DNA of 64,000 nt, taken from the NCBI RefSeq assembly GCF_010183535.1, contig NC_071333.1, positions 17,730,587 through 17,794,586 on the forward strand, written 5' to 3'. Position 1 is the stretch's first letter; every line of letters starts with the position of its first letter. This document shows, piece by piece, positions 30,291 to 41,828 of the stretch. The notes under the pieces were generated by a model, which was not told the DNA's origin, searched no databases, and saw only the letters and a program-made list of their open reading frames with translations. This stretch comes from Caenorhabditis remanei (Eukaryota; Nematoda; Chromadorea; Rhabditida; Rhabditidae). Position numbers and translations under genes: made by a program.

Positions 30291-30788
30291 ACCGTCGTCG
30301 CCCCTTCTTTCTGATTGATGAATTTTTAATGATTTCTTTGGTTGTATTCATTTTTCAAATAGTTGTTACTAAAGTGTTGTTTGTTCAAGTATTTCCAGAC
30401 TCTCAACCACACATTCCAATCAAACTCAATATAGTTCAATTACAATCAACCCACAACAAGTCAGAACACATTGAGAACACACACTCCAAAAATTTAGTTG
30501 CTCAATATAGGGCTGACGTTTTTTTTTGTCATATTTGTTTGCCCCGATTACTTTGACTCTACTTCGCCGACTCTTTGGATGTCATGTTAGTTTCCAACAA
30601 GTACGGTAGCGGACAAGACATTTAAAACCGAGATACGCAGAACTGCGGTTAGTCTCTATAGACATTTGTTTGATACTTGGGAGATCCTTCCCCGCCTCTT
30701 AAAATAACGAGACAGCTATCACTTGATCACAATTTCTGCAAACTGAACAGCTGAACTACTGTTACATTGTTTCTATAGTTTATTCGCA
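30291..30788. other. Intergenic region between the PLBD and 54-residue genes
   Basis: About 500 bp of 3' UTR and promoter. No coding frame is supported. No clear TATA element was seen. Confidence 0.5.
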
Positions 30789-31283
30789 ATGAACAGGCCA
30801 TCTGGTAAGTATTTTGTCATTTGATGATAATTGGATTATAGTCAATTCACCAGTCAGAATTTCTATAACCAGTTTATTGAGATTTTATTCTGAATAATTG
30901 TCATTCACCCCTTCCAGTTATTTTGGTGCATGACTATATATAACTTGATACATTTTTACGATGGTCAAGCATAAAAATGTAAGCATTAAAACGTTTGGAG
31001 GAGCGCATAAGTTCAAAAGTGTCAGCATACGCATAAAAGTTTTAAACCTGTCGAATCTAACTTTTTACAGTTTCAGGGTATGACGTTGACATCGAAAAAC
31101 GAACTGCAGGCATTCGCAACCTAGAGGAACGAATCTTTGTTATACTTCTAGCGGTAAGCACATTAGTATCTTTTTTCCTACTTCCCAATCATCAATAATT
31201 TATTTGTTCAGCTCGTCGGAGTTGCCTTTGGAGGTTACGTCATCTACTTAATGTACAACAGTGTTACTATCAGCGAGAGATGA
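30789..31283 (+). CDS. Small single-pass membrane protein, unknown function
   Basis: A 54-residue protein from three exons (30789-30804, 31077-31153, 31212-31283), all with good splice sites and continuous frame. A charged N-terminal half (about residues 1-27) precedes one hydrophobic segment of about 20 residues (about 28-47, ending Gly-Gly-Tyr-Val-Ile-Tyr-Leu-Met-Tyr) and a short polar tail. There is no cleavable signal peptide, so the segment is probably a tail-type anchor, for example in the ER or mitochondria. I do not recognise the family. The consistent splicing and codon use support a real gene despite its size. Confidence 0.65.
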
Positions 31284-31484
31284 TTGGAATAGTGGCCAAC
31301 GGAAGTTTTCAACGGGTTTCAATTCCTTCAATATTATTTTTTGATCACTCTCTTGAGTTTTCATCAACTCACGTAACATTAAAATGAATTTTGTTTTATT
31401 TTTTGAGAGTTTGTTGTACAAATAGAGAATCGGTGTATGAGTGGAGGGTAACTACATGGGAAATAAGAAAACAGAATTCCTGAA

Positions 31485-33890
31485 TTACGGAGTATCATAG
31501 TAATAGTCATCGTGGTTTTTCATCACTGATGGTGACAGTGCTACTTCTTCTTCCAGTGGCCCAATCACATCTGGTATATCGTCTTTACCAGTTATTACAG
31601 TGACACCACATAGTTTAGCAGATTTTTGCGGTCGTGGTAGGAAGAATCTGGAATAGTAATAAAATAACTGTAAAATAAATTAAAATCTTACTTTGACCCG
31701 CCCAAAGTTTGGTTAGCCATTCGGAATTTGTATTCACCAAGAGCCACCATGCAGCAACTGAAAAAGTGTGAAAGTTGAAATCAAAAAATTTTTTAAATCC
31801 CTACCTGAACAAAAGAGCAAACATCAGCACTATCAATATCCCTGAGATGATCAAATACTGCGGCTGCATTAAATCACAGTTACAATGAAGTGCTATTACA
31901 TAGCGCACAAAGCGGACAACAAAAAATGATATCAGCAGAAATAGGCCCAAGGCAGTGATTCCTAGAAACAAGAATAACAAGAGGTAGCATATCGATCGGC
32001 TAAGGATATCTGGAATGGGTTAGGTAAGTTGGTAGCGATTTACTCAAAAAACAATATAAGACTGACTTACTCAAAAAATATAAAATTCTAGAAAGATAGT
32101 ATCCACTGGCAATTACAAAGTGAGCACCGTTACTATGATTGGGTTTCCTCTTTTTTCTTTTTGGTAGTTCATTTTTCGTCGCTGCATACTCCATATCTTC
32201 GATAGGCAAGCAGCTTCCACCACTTCGACCAACTTTTCTATCATTCAAGTTATTTAGAGTTGGATATGTTGCTCCATCGGTACTACTATTCTGGAAAGAG
32301 CTCGAACATAGAATATGAATTAGAAAACAGAGACTTACGCTAGCTGAAGACATGAGATCCGTACCATCTTCACTTTCGTTATCGTCTTCAAGAATTTTTT
32401 TGATCTGCAATAGAGTGTTTCAAGTAACTGAAGTATATAAATATATTTACCTGAATTCTGAGTTTCTTGGTAGTTGGTCGGAGCTCTGGATCCTTGACAA
32501 ACATCAAATCCACTATTTTCTGAACGCATTTCGAAGACGATGGTACTAACACTTCAGAAGTGTAAGGCAGCACTTTCCCATCGATACTTTTTGCATATCC
32601 AAGTAAGACTTGAGGAATTTCATTAATGTTCCCGAAGTACTCAAAATGTGGGGGCAGTTTCAGCAGCATTTCTATGAAGGTGCATCCCAGAGCCCTGGAA
32701 TTTGAAAAAATTGAGTTTTAAGCGTTTTAACAGAAAGCAAATTGTACCAAATATCTGCTGGGAGCTCGTACGCTTTTCGGTTACCGGGCCCAAGTGTACT
32801 ACTCAGAACTTCCGGAGCGACATATAGTAGAGTCGCTCGAAAATCCAAGGTAATCTCCGAAGCTACAGCAATTCCATATCCGTCAACAGCTAGATCTCGT
32901 ACCAAACCAAAATTTGCTAGTTTTATACTATCACCGATTGTAATTAACAAGTTGGCAGCTTTAATATCACGATGAATGACTGGAGGAGTCAAAGTATGCA
33001 AGTAGTGAAGAGCCTCAACGGTCTGAAGAACTATGTGTCATGTTGATAATAACTTTTCCTGAATTGTATTCTTACTTCCATTAAATACTTGATCGCAGTG
33101 TCTTCTGCAAGTGTTTCTCTCATTATCACGTCTTTTACAGATCCACGTGGCAAGAATTCCGACATTATGTACATTTGTTTGCTGTAAATCGGATTATTTT
33201 TTTCTGAACGCTCTCAGACGAAAACTTGGAAGACTAAAGACTCACGTGTCTGAATATATTCCTAAAAAGTTCACAATTCGATTATTGTCATTTGTGATCT
33301 TGTGTAAATAGCGAAACTCTGATATGAAGGTGTCCAGTCTCTAAAAGTCAACAGTTACTGAAACGATGAATTGAATAAACAGGTCATACTGACGTTTGAA
33401 ACTTTTGCTGCGTCTTGTGACCAATGATCGAAAATTTCCATGCTCACTTTCTTCACTGTCTCACATAGTAACGTGTTTCCGTTCAGAAACTTGCAAACCT
33501 GGAAGAACAAATAATAAGGTTGATTATTTTGATACTATACGCTAGGTTTTGCCCTTTTTATCAGCGGCACAGCCAAATTTTGAACTTAGAGTCGGCTACA
33601 TTAAAAGAAATGCACTTTTTCTGATTTTTTGGATTATGCTTTTATAAGAGTAGTCAGACTTTGAAAAAAAAATCACTTACAGTTCCAAATCGTCCTTTTC
33701 CGAGATCTTGCACATATCGATAAGATTCGATAGACGGGATTCTCATGGGGTCTCCCAACGGAATTCTTTGGTCCAGCCATTGCAGAAGCTGGGCGCTCAA
33801 AATTAACTTTCCCTGAAAACTCCCTAACTATCTAGCCTGGTTAAAACGAAAAGTTACCTCAGATGCATTTCTAGTGTAATTTATTGGCAT
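31485..33890 (-). CDS. Membrane-anchored MAP3K/STE-like kinase with a degenerate DFG motif
   Basis: A 569-residue protein; exons from 5' to 3': 33858-33890, 33681-33812, 33394-33498, 33246-33340, 33076-33181, 32748-33022, 32451-32694, 32339-32404, 32071-32290, 31805-32009, 31692-31757, 31485-31647. The kinase domain (about residues 45-330) has the Gly-rich loop Gly-Lys-Gly-Arg-Phe-Gly, Lys71 in Val-Lys-Lys-Val, Glu98 in helix C, an intact His-Arg-Asp (174-176) and Ala-Pro-Glu. The DFG motif reads Asn-Phe-Gly (Asn194), so the Mg-binding Asp is missing and activity is doubtful. Two hydrophobic segments at about 430-455 and 475-497 place the kinase on a membrane, followed by an acidic tail ending in a run of tyrosines. 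The start follows a trans-splice type acceptor at 33907. MAP3K-like by similarity of the catalytic loop; no gene name is recognised. Confidence 0.82.
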
Positions 33891-34701
33891 TCCCGTGGGT
33901 TCCGAAACTGAGAAAAGTTGGAGAAGCACACTGAAGAAAAGTTGTTTCGCTTTTTCACGAAAAAAAAATGAGGGAAGGAGTAATGTTGCAGAAAAGCAAT
34001 TTTGTGTCAAGCGGAAACGTAGCAGGTAGAAAAAGGAAAAGAGGGGCGAAATATTACAGTCAGAATCGCCGACGTCAAATGATTTTTGTCAAAATATAGA
34101 TAAGCGGTAAATGATTTGATTATCGAAAATTGAGTGAGCGTATTAAGAGAGCATTCCACGTCTCTTCTGCAAGGTCATGGCTACAAAACACTCGAAAATT
34201 TTTCAACAGTAGTGGAGTCATTTGATTTATTTAAATACAGTGATCAATAATATTTAAAATAAAATAAATAAATTTTCTAATATAACTATTGCACCAAAAC
34301 ATATCCTAACTCTAGTATAGTAAGATCTTATTAAACTTTGTGCTTCAAATTGTGTGTTCATTAACTCCGTCCTCTATTAGTGCAAAGAATTTAGTTTGCC
34401 TCCACCCTCTTCTACCATATTCTTTATCATCAAAAATGCGTGTCCTGGTCGGTTTCACTGCAAGACGATAAGCTTATTAACGTTGTCAGATGAACATTGA
34501 ACATCATATACCTTGAAAATTTTCCCCATTCTTGTTTGCGAAGTTAATTAATAGTGTCTGTGTCATTGAAGAATTTGTAATGATGGAGCCGAAATAAGCA
34601 GTAATGATAAACAGTTTTAGGCTCTCAATTGGTGAATTCAGAAAAAAAAGAAAGTTTATTCAAAGATTAGGATATAATTATATAAAAGTGTTATACCTAT
34701 T
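33891..34701. other. Region between the two minus-strand genes
   Basis: About 810 bp containing the 5' flank of the kinase gene and the 3' flank of the LDLa gene. AT-rich, with no supported open frame. A pyrimidine-rich acceptor at 33907-33908 (read on the - strand) marks the probable trans-splice site of the kinase mRNA. Confidence 0.5.
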
Positions 34702-37700
34702 TCATTCAAAATCCTTGGTAGAATTATGATAATTAACTGGTTCAATCGGAATTCCTTTCACAAACCTCACCGGCTCCCCAATTTTTCCTTTCCTACCGAA
34801 TCTGCTCATTTCCGAAACAGAAACACGAGTCGTTAGTGTTTCTTCCTTCAACTTTTTATCAACCGTCGAATTCGACCAACTGTCGTTTAATAATTTTACG
34901 ACAATTTTCGGCGGTTGTGTCGTGTGTAGTTGTGATGCAAATGTGCGGGCAACTACTTTCTGGGTGGTGGTAGGAGACGATGATTGAGGAGATGTAACAG
35001 TTTTTGAGAGGACGTATGAAGAAGTGGGTAGTGTTGGTTGAATGTGGATTATGGGTGCAAGAGGTGTGTTCGGCTTTGTGGTTGTTGTCGGTCTTATGGT
35101 AGAAGTTGTACCATTGGAGATTTTTGGTGAAGATGCTGTAGTAGATAATGCCAGCAATCTGTTCAGGGTGACACCTGTAATGTTATAAATATTGACTCAA
35201 ATTAATATGTCCCTTACTAGTTTTTGTTGGCGTAGTAGTTGATGTAGACGTCGTGCTTGTTGCAACCTTTGTAGTAGAGTCTCTCATTTTCGATGTGGTA
35301 GAAACGTTTTTATTCATTGGCATTGTGGTATTCCTATTACAATTTTTCTCATCTTCGCCTCCGCCACAATCCAACTTCCCATCACATACTTGTTCTTTCT
35401 TCAAACAATTACCGGAAGATTCACATCTGTATGCACTTGGTTTTGTTATAGGTCGATCCAAAACAGTGGTTACCTGAATTCATCCGACAAGCAATAAGTC
35501 AAATACTGTGTGGTCGATTTATCTGACAGCTGACTTTGATACTTTCTCATTAACGACTCCGGATGACGGAACCAGTCTATGGAAGTGCAATTGAACTCGT
35601 CTTCTCCAGCATCGCAATCCTTAATTAGAGCATTCAGTTTGGATTCAAATAAAAGAAAATTACCGGATGACCATCACAGAGCCACTCGTGCGGTATGCAT
35701 CTTGCCAGTCCGTGCTTGCGGCATTCTGGTTGATTTCCGAAACATGAAGAGTTTTCTGGAATTTAAATGGATAAGTGGTAGATATTAGGAAAGGTTATTC
35801 CATAATATGGAGGGAAAACGAAAGTTTCAAAAAACTGTATTTCTGATTTCTTTATTTGCCAGAACAGCGAAAAAAACGTCCTATGCCACCAGTTAATAGT
35901 CAACCAACTCCTTCAAATTGCCAAAAATATGAAATTTTGAAAAAAGGAGAAAAAACCTTCAAGCTTATACTTTAAGAAACATATTATAGCTCGACTAACT
36001 TGTATAAGCACTTGTAGGGACCATCGACACAGTAGGCGCTCCCCTCTCTCCTCTCCTGAGGAGACTTAATCAGGTAGATAAGCGCACTCTATGTTCTAGT
36101 GGATAACAGCCCAGACGGAGGTCTGTAAGGTGCAGGTTCGATTCCTGCCGCGGATGGATGAACAATGAGCAGTGATGACGCGGAATTGCTTTATCTTCTA
36201 CTAGACGCGCGAAGCTTATGCAGTTTTTACAACATTTTCGCTATAATTTTATTGCATTTTGAGCGGAAAACAGAGAAAAATGATCCTCTTGGAGATTGGT
36301 CTGAAAATCAATATAAAACAGGTCACCGCAATTCCAAAATTAAAGATTTTTGATATGAATCGAATCAAACTTCCATGAAAAACAGAACATTCTCTTGAAG
36401 CCATGTCTAAGAATCAGCCTGAAGGGAGTTATCAGAACTCAGAGTGTCAAAAATCTATCCTCGTCGTGCACTTTTTCAGTTCATTTCAATAGAAATTATT
36501 TACGTCGTGAACGTGAATGTTTTTTCTTCCATTTTCTCCTGAATTTTAAAAATATACCTTTCGTGCACGACGAGGAGAATTTCTATTGAAATGTACTGAA
36601 AAAGTGCACGACGAGGATCGATTTTTGACACTTTGAGTTCTGATAACTCGCTTCAGGCTGATTTTTGGACATGGTTCCAAGAGAATTTTCTGTTTTCACT
36701 GGTATTCTGAATTGAATCATATCAAAAATCTTTTATTTTGGAATAGTAGTGATCTGTTTCATACTGATTTTCAGACCTACCCTTATGAGGTTCATTTTTT
36801 CTTTTTTTTTTGGCTCAAATTGCGATAAAATTATAGAAAAAATGTTGTAAAAAACTGCATAAGCTACGTTCGTCGCGATGATCGCATCTCTTTTCCTAAA
36901 TTTTCAGAAATTCACGGTCGGGGTTCGAACCCGGACCACTCGGGCACAACGCCGCTTGGGAGGTGGCGAGTAGAGTGCGCTCATCCACCTAATGAGATCT
37001 CCTCCTTATGAGGAGTGGGGAGAGGGGAAACAAATAGTGTGTCGATTTTGGTACCAAATTGAATACCGCAGTCTCAATCTTGATTTGAAAAGAGAAAAAC
37101 AAAAAAAAAAATTCAGTCGGGGTCAACACGTTATTTTCAGAGTAGCACCAGAAATTCAAAAGTATATGAAGTAATGTGCTCAGTTAATATTGAAGAAAAC
37201 TACGGCCGGTCGCGATTACTGACAACCTTCTTGGTGGTAAAAATGTAAAAATGGTTTTCTCTGTTTTGTCGAATGGAGCGAGTTGTAAATGTTTCTCCAA
37301 AAATCTATTATTTCTCAATCTATATTATTGATTTACAGATAACACTCCTTCGATTTCAAAAGGAATTTTGATTTTCTCTGTGTTATACTGATGTGATAAC
37401 CACAAGAACTGATTAGCTATTTTCATTCTTCATTTCTAACTTCCCACTCACTATTCAAATGTCTGTCACACGCTTCATGAACTTCATCGGATCCATCTGA
37501 ACAGTCACGAGCTCCATCGCAAACCCAATCATTTGTTATACATCTTCCATCATTACATCTGAATTTCCCATCGCCACAAGTTTCGTCTGCAACTTTCCCA
37601 TTCCGTATTTTATCTATTGATCGAATGATAAAAAAGTTTTTAACTCACTTGTCGATTCGATGGTAAAGAATAGGGAAAGAGAGATAAGTGTTAGAAAAAA

Positions 37701-37706
37701 GTTCAT
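34702..37706 (-). CDS. Secreted protein with three LDL-receptor class A modules and a Thr/Ser-rich tail
   Basis: A 379-residue protein; exons from 5' to 3': 37649-37706, 37452-37613, 35664-35755, 35474-35619, 35218-35426, 34702-35174. A signal peptide (about 1-18) precedes three LDLa modules: about residues 32-66, 78-116 and 147-182. Each has six cysteines and an acidic calcium-binding end of the form Asp-x-Ser-Asp-Glu or Gly-Glu-Asp-Glu. The remaining half is rich in Thr, Ser and Pro, like a mucin stalk. No transmembrane segment follows, so the product is probably secreted. LDLa modules usually bind ligands or lipoproteins; the target here is unknown. Introns split within modules, and the second intron (1.7 kb) holds a large fold-back repeat. 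Near the C-terminus, Ser-Arg-Phe-Gly-Arg-Lys resembles a neuropeptide amidation site. Confidence 0.82.
36022..37048. mobile_element. Approximately 1 kb fold-back element with tRNA-like B boxes in both arms
   Basis: A large inverted repeat in the second intron of the LDLa gene. The outer arms pair ATCGACAC with GTGTCGAT and AGCGCACTCT with AGAGTGCGCT; further inward AACAGAACATTCTCTTG and CAAGAGAATTTTCTGTT pair, then CGTCGTGCACTTTTTCAGT with ACTGAAAAAGTGCACGACG around a central spacer near 36490-36575. Each arm also has a perfect pol III B-box core: GGTTCGATTCC at 36135-36145 and GGTTCGAACCC at 36922-36932, read from opposite strands. The left copy has a TAGTGG A-box-like motif 40 bp ahead of it. 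This looks like a tRNA-derived (SINE-like) unit captured in an inverted, non-autonomous transposon. It has no coding capacity. Confidence 0.72.
36085..36155 (+). pseudogene. tRNA-like sequence (degenerate), left arm of the fold-back
   Basis: The segment has an A-box-like TAGTGGATAAC, a partial anticodon-type stem (CAGAC/GTCTG) with a loop too short for a tRNA, and a good T-arm (GCAGG-TTCGATT-CCTGC). There is no matching acceptor stem, so it is not a working tRNA. It is best read as a tRNA-derived remnant. Confidence 0.5.
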
Positions 37707-38997
37707 TTGGTGTCCAGTTTTTAGTTTCGAGTCGACACAAAATGTATAGTGAGTTTTCATTGTTGCGTTCTCTCATTTTTCTTTCTTGAAAAGGCGGAGT
37801 GGCTTTTGGTTGCCAGGTGCCCGTCAAATTTCGTATATTTTTGGTGAAACGAGGGACAGACATTGAGGGGACCACGAGTTCTATACAACTTTCGAAGGAA
37901 ACATTTTTGAAAACAAAATGACCAGTAGACAAAAAACAAAAAAAACATGTTTATTGTTGGAAATGACTAAACATCTTACAGTTAGGTTTCAGCTCTAGAG
38001 TCTAGACACATCTGCAAAGTGATTTTCAAAAACAATGAAAGAAAATCAGCCACTGGTCACTCAATTTGAACAAAAAAAAAAGAACAAAAAATCAAAACCT
38101 TATGCTAAAAAATTAGAACCATGTGAAAAGTTTTTAAAAGGTTTTTCTTTTTGTATTCTGTCCGCCGAACAGGACTTTCATAGATAAAGTGAGTTAGCTC
38201 CCGTATGACCAAAAAAGTATAAATACCGTTGTGGGCTAGCTCAACTCATAAAATTTTTTTAGGTTTTTTAAAATTTGAATATTAGCAGGTGCATTATCAT
38301 ACTGTCCGGTTGTATATATTTTTCAAATTTATTCAAAATTTCCTCTGTCGACTTTTCTATCTGATGTGAAGCGAGCAATAACAATGAAGACGTGGCGTCT
38401 GCCATGCACACTGTCTCTCGCTAATTGAGTTAGCGACTTCCATATAAATACTGAATAAAAACAGAATTGGTGACATAGATTTACTATTCGAATTTCTTTT
38501 TCTTTTCCCTTTTTTCAGATTTTCAATTTCAGACTTTCAGTGAATTCATCGAGGTTTATGTTCAAAATCATATTCGCCTTTGCAGTTCTTTGCTGTCGGA
38601 AATCGTTATTCTCCGAAAACGCCTTCTCCCGCGGAAGTATTCCAATTTTCAAGCACCTTTCTTCCAATTTCCTCCCAATTTCCTCTGCGTCTTATATATT
38701 TTTTCTTTTCTCCGTTCTCCGCTTCTAAACGACTTTCGTTTTTATTATATTGACGTTTTCCAGCTGCATTCATGTTTTTCCGATGGCGATGCAATCCACA
38801 ACAACGAAACCAACGACACTCCGTTATCCCGTTCGCGCACTGTTTATCTAGTCGACGTTGGTTGGCAGTGCTGTGCACAAGATATGGTTCGAGAGCGCAC
38901 CCTCTTTCTCCGCGCGTTTGTTCAACATACGTTTCTTTACGCTTTATTGATTTTGACCATTTCAGTTGTCGTCAATCCGCGGCCCAGCTTACCAAAA
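37707..38997. other. Divergent promoter region between the LDLa gene and the FAF2-like gene
   Basis: About 1.3 kb shared by two genes transcribed away from each other. Open frames at 38590-39234 and nearby overlap the FAF2-like 5' exon and are not supported as separate genes. The TTTCAG acceptor ending at 38965 lies 32 bases before the FAF2-like ATG. No TATA box stands out. Confidence 0.5.
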
Positions 38998-41828
38998 ATG
39001 GACGAAACCCAGCAAGCAGCAGTGGCACAAATGAAAGTAAGTTTTGCACTTTTTTTCACCACTAAAAATGCAAAAATGAGCTCATTTTCATTGAACTCCT
39101 TTCAGGAAATCACAAATTGTAATGAGGACACTGCCATGGACTACCTTTTCCGCACAAATTTTGATGTCGAAATCGCTGTTCGGCATTTCTTCGAGGTAAA
39201 TCGCCGTTTTTTGAGTAAATTAGCATATTTATGATTTTCAGGGAACGATTCCAGCTACAATGAGAGATGAGCGGACTCCAACTGCCTCGACTCCATCTTC
39301 TTCAGTGACTGCATTGCCTTCACCAACAGAAGAAAGGACTAGCAGTACCAGCAGTACCAGTAGGCCAGGTCCCGTTTTGCCACGGTGAGTTTTGATTTTG
39401 GAGGATTTTGGTTGGCATAGCAGCTATAGTGAAAGAAAATATCGATGAGATAAAAATTGGTATTGTGAATATCCAAGTTTACTCTAAAAATATTATTTTT
39501 TGGAGAAAGATGAATTTTTTCTGCCATTAAAGCTTTTTGCTATAAGTGACACCAAACGTATCTATATTGCTTGTTGATCCTTCGAAAAATTTATCAATCA
39601 TGTTGGACAGGTTCAAGTAAAAGTGCTGATGTGCCGTTGATTAGATTTAGTACATTGATAGTGCAAGGTGCAACCAAGTTATTTGAGGACAGTAGGAAAT
39701 GTAGTCCGTTATCTATTTCTCAGAAAACGTCAAATATATAACAAAACAAACAACTTTGAAACATTTCCTTGGTAATCACCGTGTTTATCTTCCAATTTTC
39801 CAGGTACCACTCCCTCATACAATTCCTCGCTGAGTTCTTCACATTGCCTGTCAGACTGCCGCTCATTATGCTCAACTACGTGTACAATTATTTCTTTGGT
39901 TAGTTAATTTCTCATTTTCAACCACAAATTAACTAAATATCATGTTTCAGGAGTCTCCACACCAGTCTACACACACATTTTTGACTACCTGTCGAAAGAA
40001 TTCCCTCAATATGATGCAAACAAAAAATCAGTATTCTACAAACATCAATTGCAGAGTGTAAGTGAATGATTGACATTTTTTTTGGAATTGGAAGAATTTT
40101 GAGATGCCTCACAAGGGAAGTCTTTGGAGACGCGGTTTTCAAACATTCTGCACATTTGGTTATAGGTACTTTCGACTACGGGAAGTCTATTTCTGCAATC
40201 AAAACCGGCTAAATGTTTCTGCGAGCCTAGTTATGAGCTTTCAAACTTTTCATATGGTTAAGCTTTTTCACATGGAATTCCAAACCGGCGGCATATACGC
40301 CACCGCGCTGTTTCATTTGTCCATGGGAAAAAACTTCACCATATAAAAAGTTTGAGAGCTCATAACTCGGTTTACAGGGACATTTAGCCAGTTTCAATAA
40401 CAGAAATGGTCTCCACGCAGTCGAAAGTACGTATCACCAAATTCATAGATCGTTTGAAAGCCGTGTCTTCAAAGCCTTCCCTTGTAAAACACAAATTGCC
40501 ATATTTCATGAGATTCTTATTTCTATTCTGTTAACTTGTATATTTTCATAATTTCAGCTGCGTAACGACTTGCCAACAAAGAACTGGAAATGGCTCGTTG
40601 CCTATATCCACGACCCCAATGGAAGTCCGGATTTCCTTCATTCCTTGTTTGTGTCCAACTTTGCTGAGCAAGTCAGAACCCGTGGTGGTGTCTTCTTTGG
40701 ATGTGTGATGGGATCCCCGGATGCTGCAAAACGTGAGTAACCTATAAAACTGCTAACTATATACAACTAAACTTCAGTGCGCCCGGACAGTGTATTCGGA
40801 AGAAAACGCAAAAGCTGTGTCATTGTTTTTGTGATCAAAGCTACCAGTTTGACCAGGAAGCTTATGATCGAAGACCTTTCAAACCCCCAAGCAGTCGCCA
40901 CCAACATCGACTTGGCTCTCATCGACCTCATCACCGACGAAGCCGACCGTATCCTTCGTAGCAGAGAACAAAACGAGGCGCGTCGTCTGATGGAGGAGCA
41001 GAACCGAGAGTACCAAGAGAGCTTGCAGCGTGATATGGAGCGTATTGCCAAGAGCAAGTCTGAAGAAGAAGCAGCGAAGAGGGCTCAAGAAGAGGAAGAG
41101 CGAAAGCAAAAGGAGACGGAGAATCGTGTCGAGGTAAGTCGAGTACAATCGCCTATTCTTCACAGTATACAATTCACTCTCGTTTCATCATTTTCGGTGC
41201 GACGAGTGTTGAAAACGTGACATTCTGAACTGAACCCCCCCAGCCAATCATTATAACGACGTCATGTATACTGTATTCCTGCAAAAATTGGAAGATAGTC
41301 GCTTTCTGATGGCGATTCTCTTCCTATCCACCTTATTACACGTGACTTTCTCGGTTTTCGGAGTTTGACAGTTTCCGTATTTGAGAAAGAGAGAGAAATG
41401 TGTTCTTTGATTGAATCAGTTGAATTTCTGGTCCCCTATGCTGTAGTATGATCTAATGAACAATCAACAACTATGTTTTGCAGAAAGTGGAAAAATACAA
41501 GAAGAGCCTTCTGGAAGACGACACTCCTTCCACCGGAGCACACGACCTCCTCATCAGATTTCCAACCGGAAAAAAGGTTATCAAGTTCAATGGTGACGAC
41601 AGCATTGAGAAAATCTTCCAAGAAGCCTTGAAGTCTGAGATGTGTCCATTGTTCTTCCAAATGCATCAAAGTTTCCCAAAGAAAGCGGTCCCTTGCCTCC
41701 CACAATGGTACTTTGACATTCTCACATTGGAGGAGCTTGAGCCAAAAGAAGAGTGCCGCTCCAACCAGTCGACTTTCGAACAATCTGGAATCACTCATGG
41801 TTCCATGGTCTACATTGACAACTTGTGA
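38998..41828 (+). CDS. FAF2/UBXD8-type UBX-domain protein
   Basis: A 449-residue p97/CDC-48 adaptor. Exons: 38998-39036, 39106-39195, 39242-39384, 39804-39898, 39951-40057, 40558-40732, 40778-41133, 41484-41828. An N-terminal UBA-like domain (about 1-45, with the Asn-x-x-Cys-Asn-Glu-Asp-Thr-Ala pattern) is followed by a Ser/Thr/Pro linker, a hydrophobic hairpin (about 92-125), a UAS thioredoxin-like domain (about 150-275), a long charged coiled coil (about 275-340) and a C-terminal UBX domain (about 350-449). The length and the hairpin match FAF2/UBXD8 (445 residues in human), which sits in ER and lipid-droplet membranes and recruits p97 for ERAD and lipid control. FAF1 would also have ubiquitin-like domains, which are absent. 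The UBX loop reads Phe-Pro-Lys-Lys rather than the usual Phe-Pro-Arg. Intron 5 holds a MITE-like palindrome. Confidence 0.9.
40111..40485. mobile_element. Palindromic MITE-like element in an intron of the FAF2-like gene
   Basis: A fold-back of about 375 bp: the left arm starts ACAAGGGAAG and the right arm ends CTTCCCTTGT. Matching inner blocks include GTTATGAGCT/AGCTCATAAC and CAAACTTTTCATATGG with CCATATAAAAAGTTTG. The loop is near 40270-40330. There is no open frame of interest. It is probably a non-autonomous DNA transposon. Confidence 0.75.

Noticed and set aside
36085..36155. Functional tRNA gene
   Set aside because: No acceptor stem and an anticodon loop of wrong size; kept only as a tRNA-like remnant in the fold-back.
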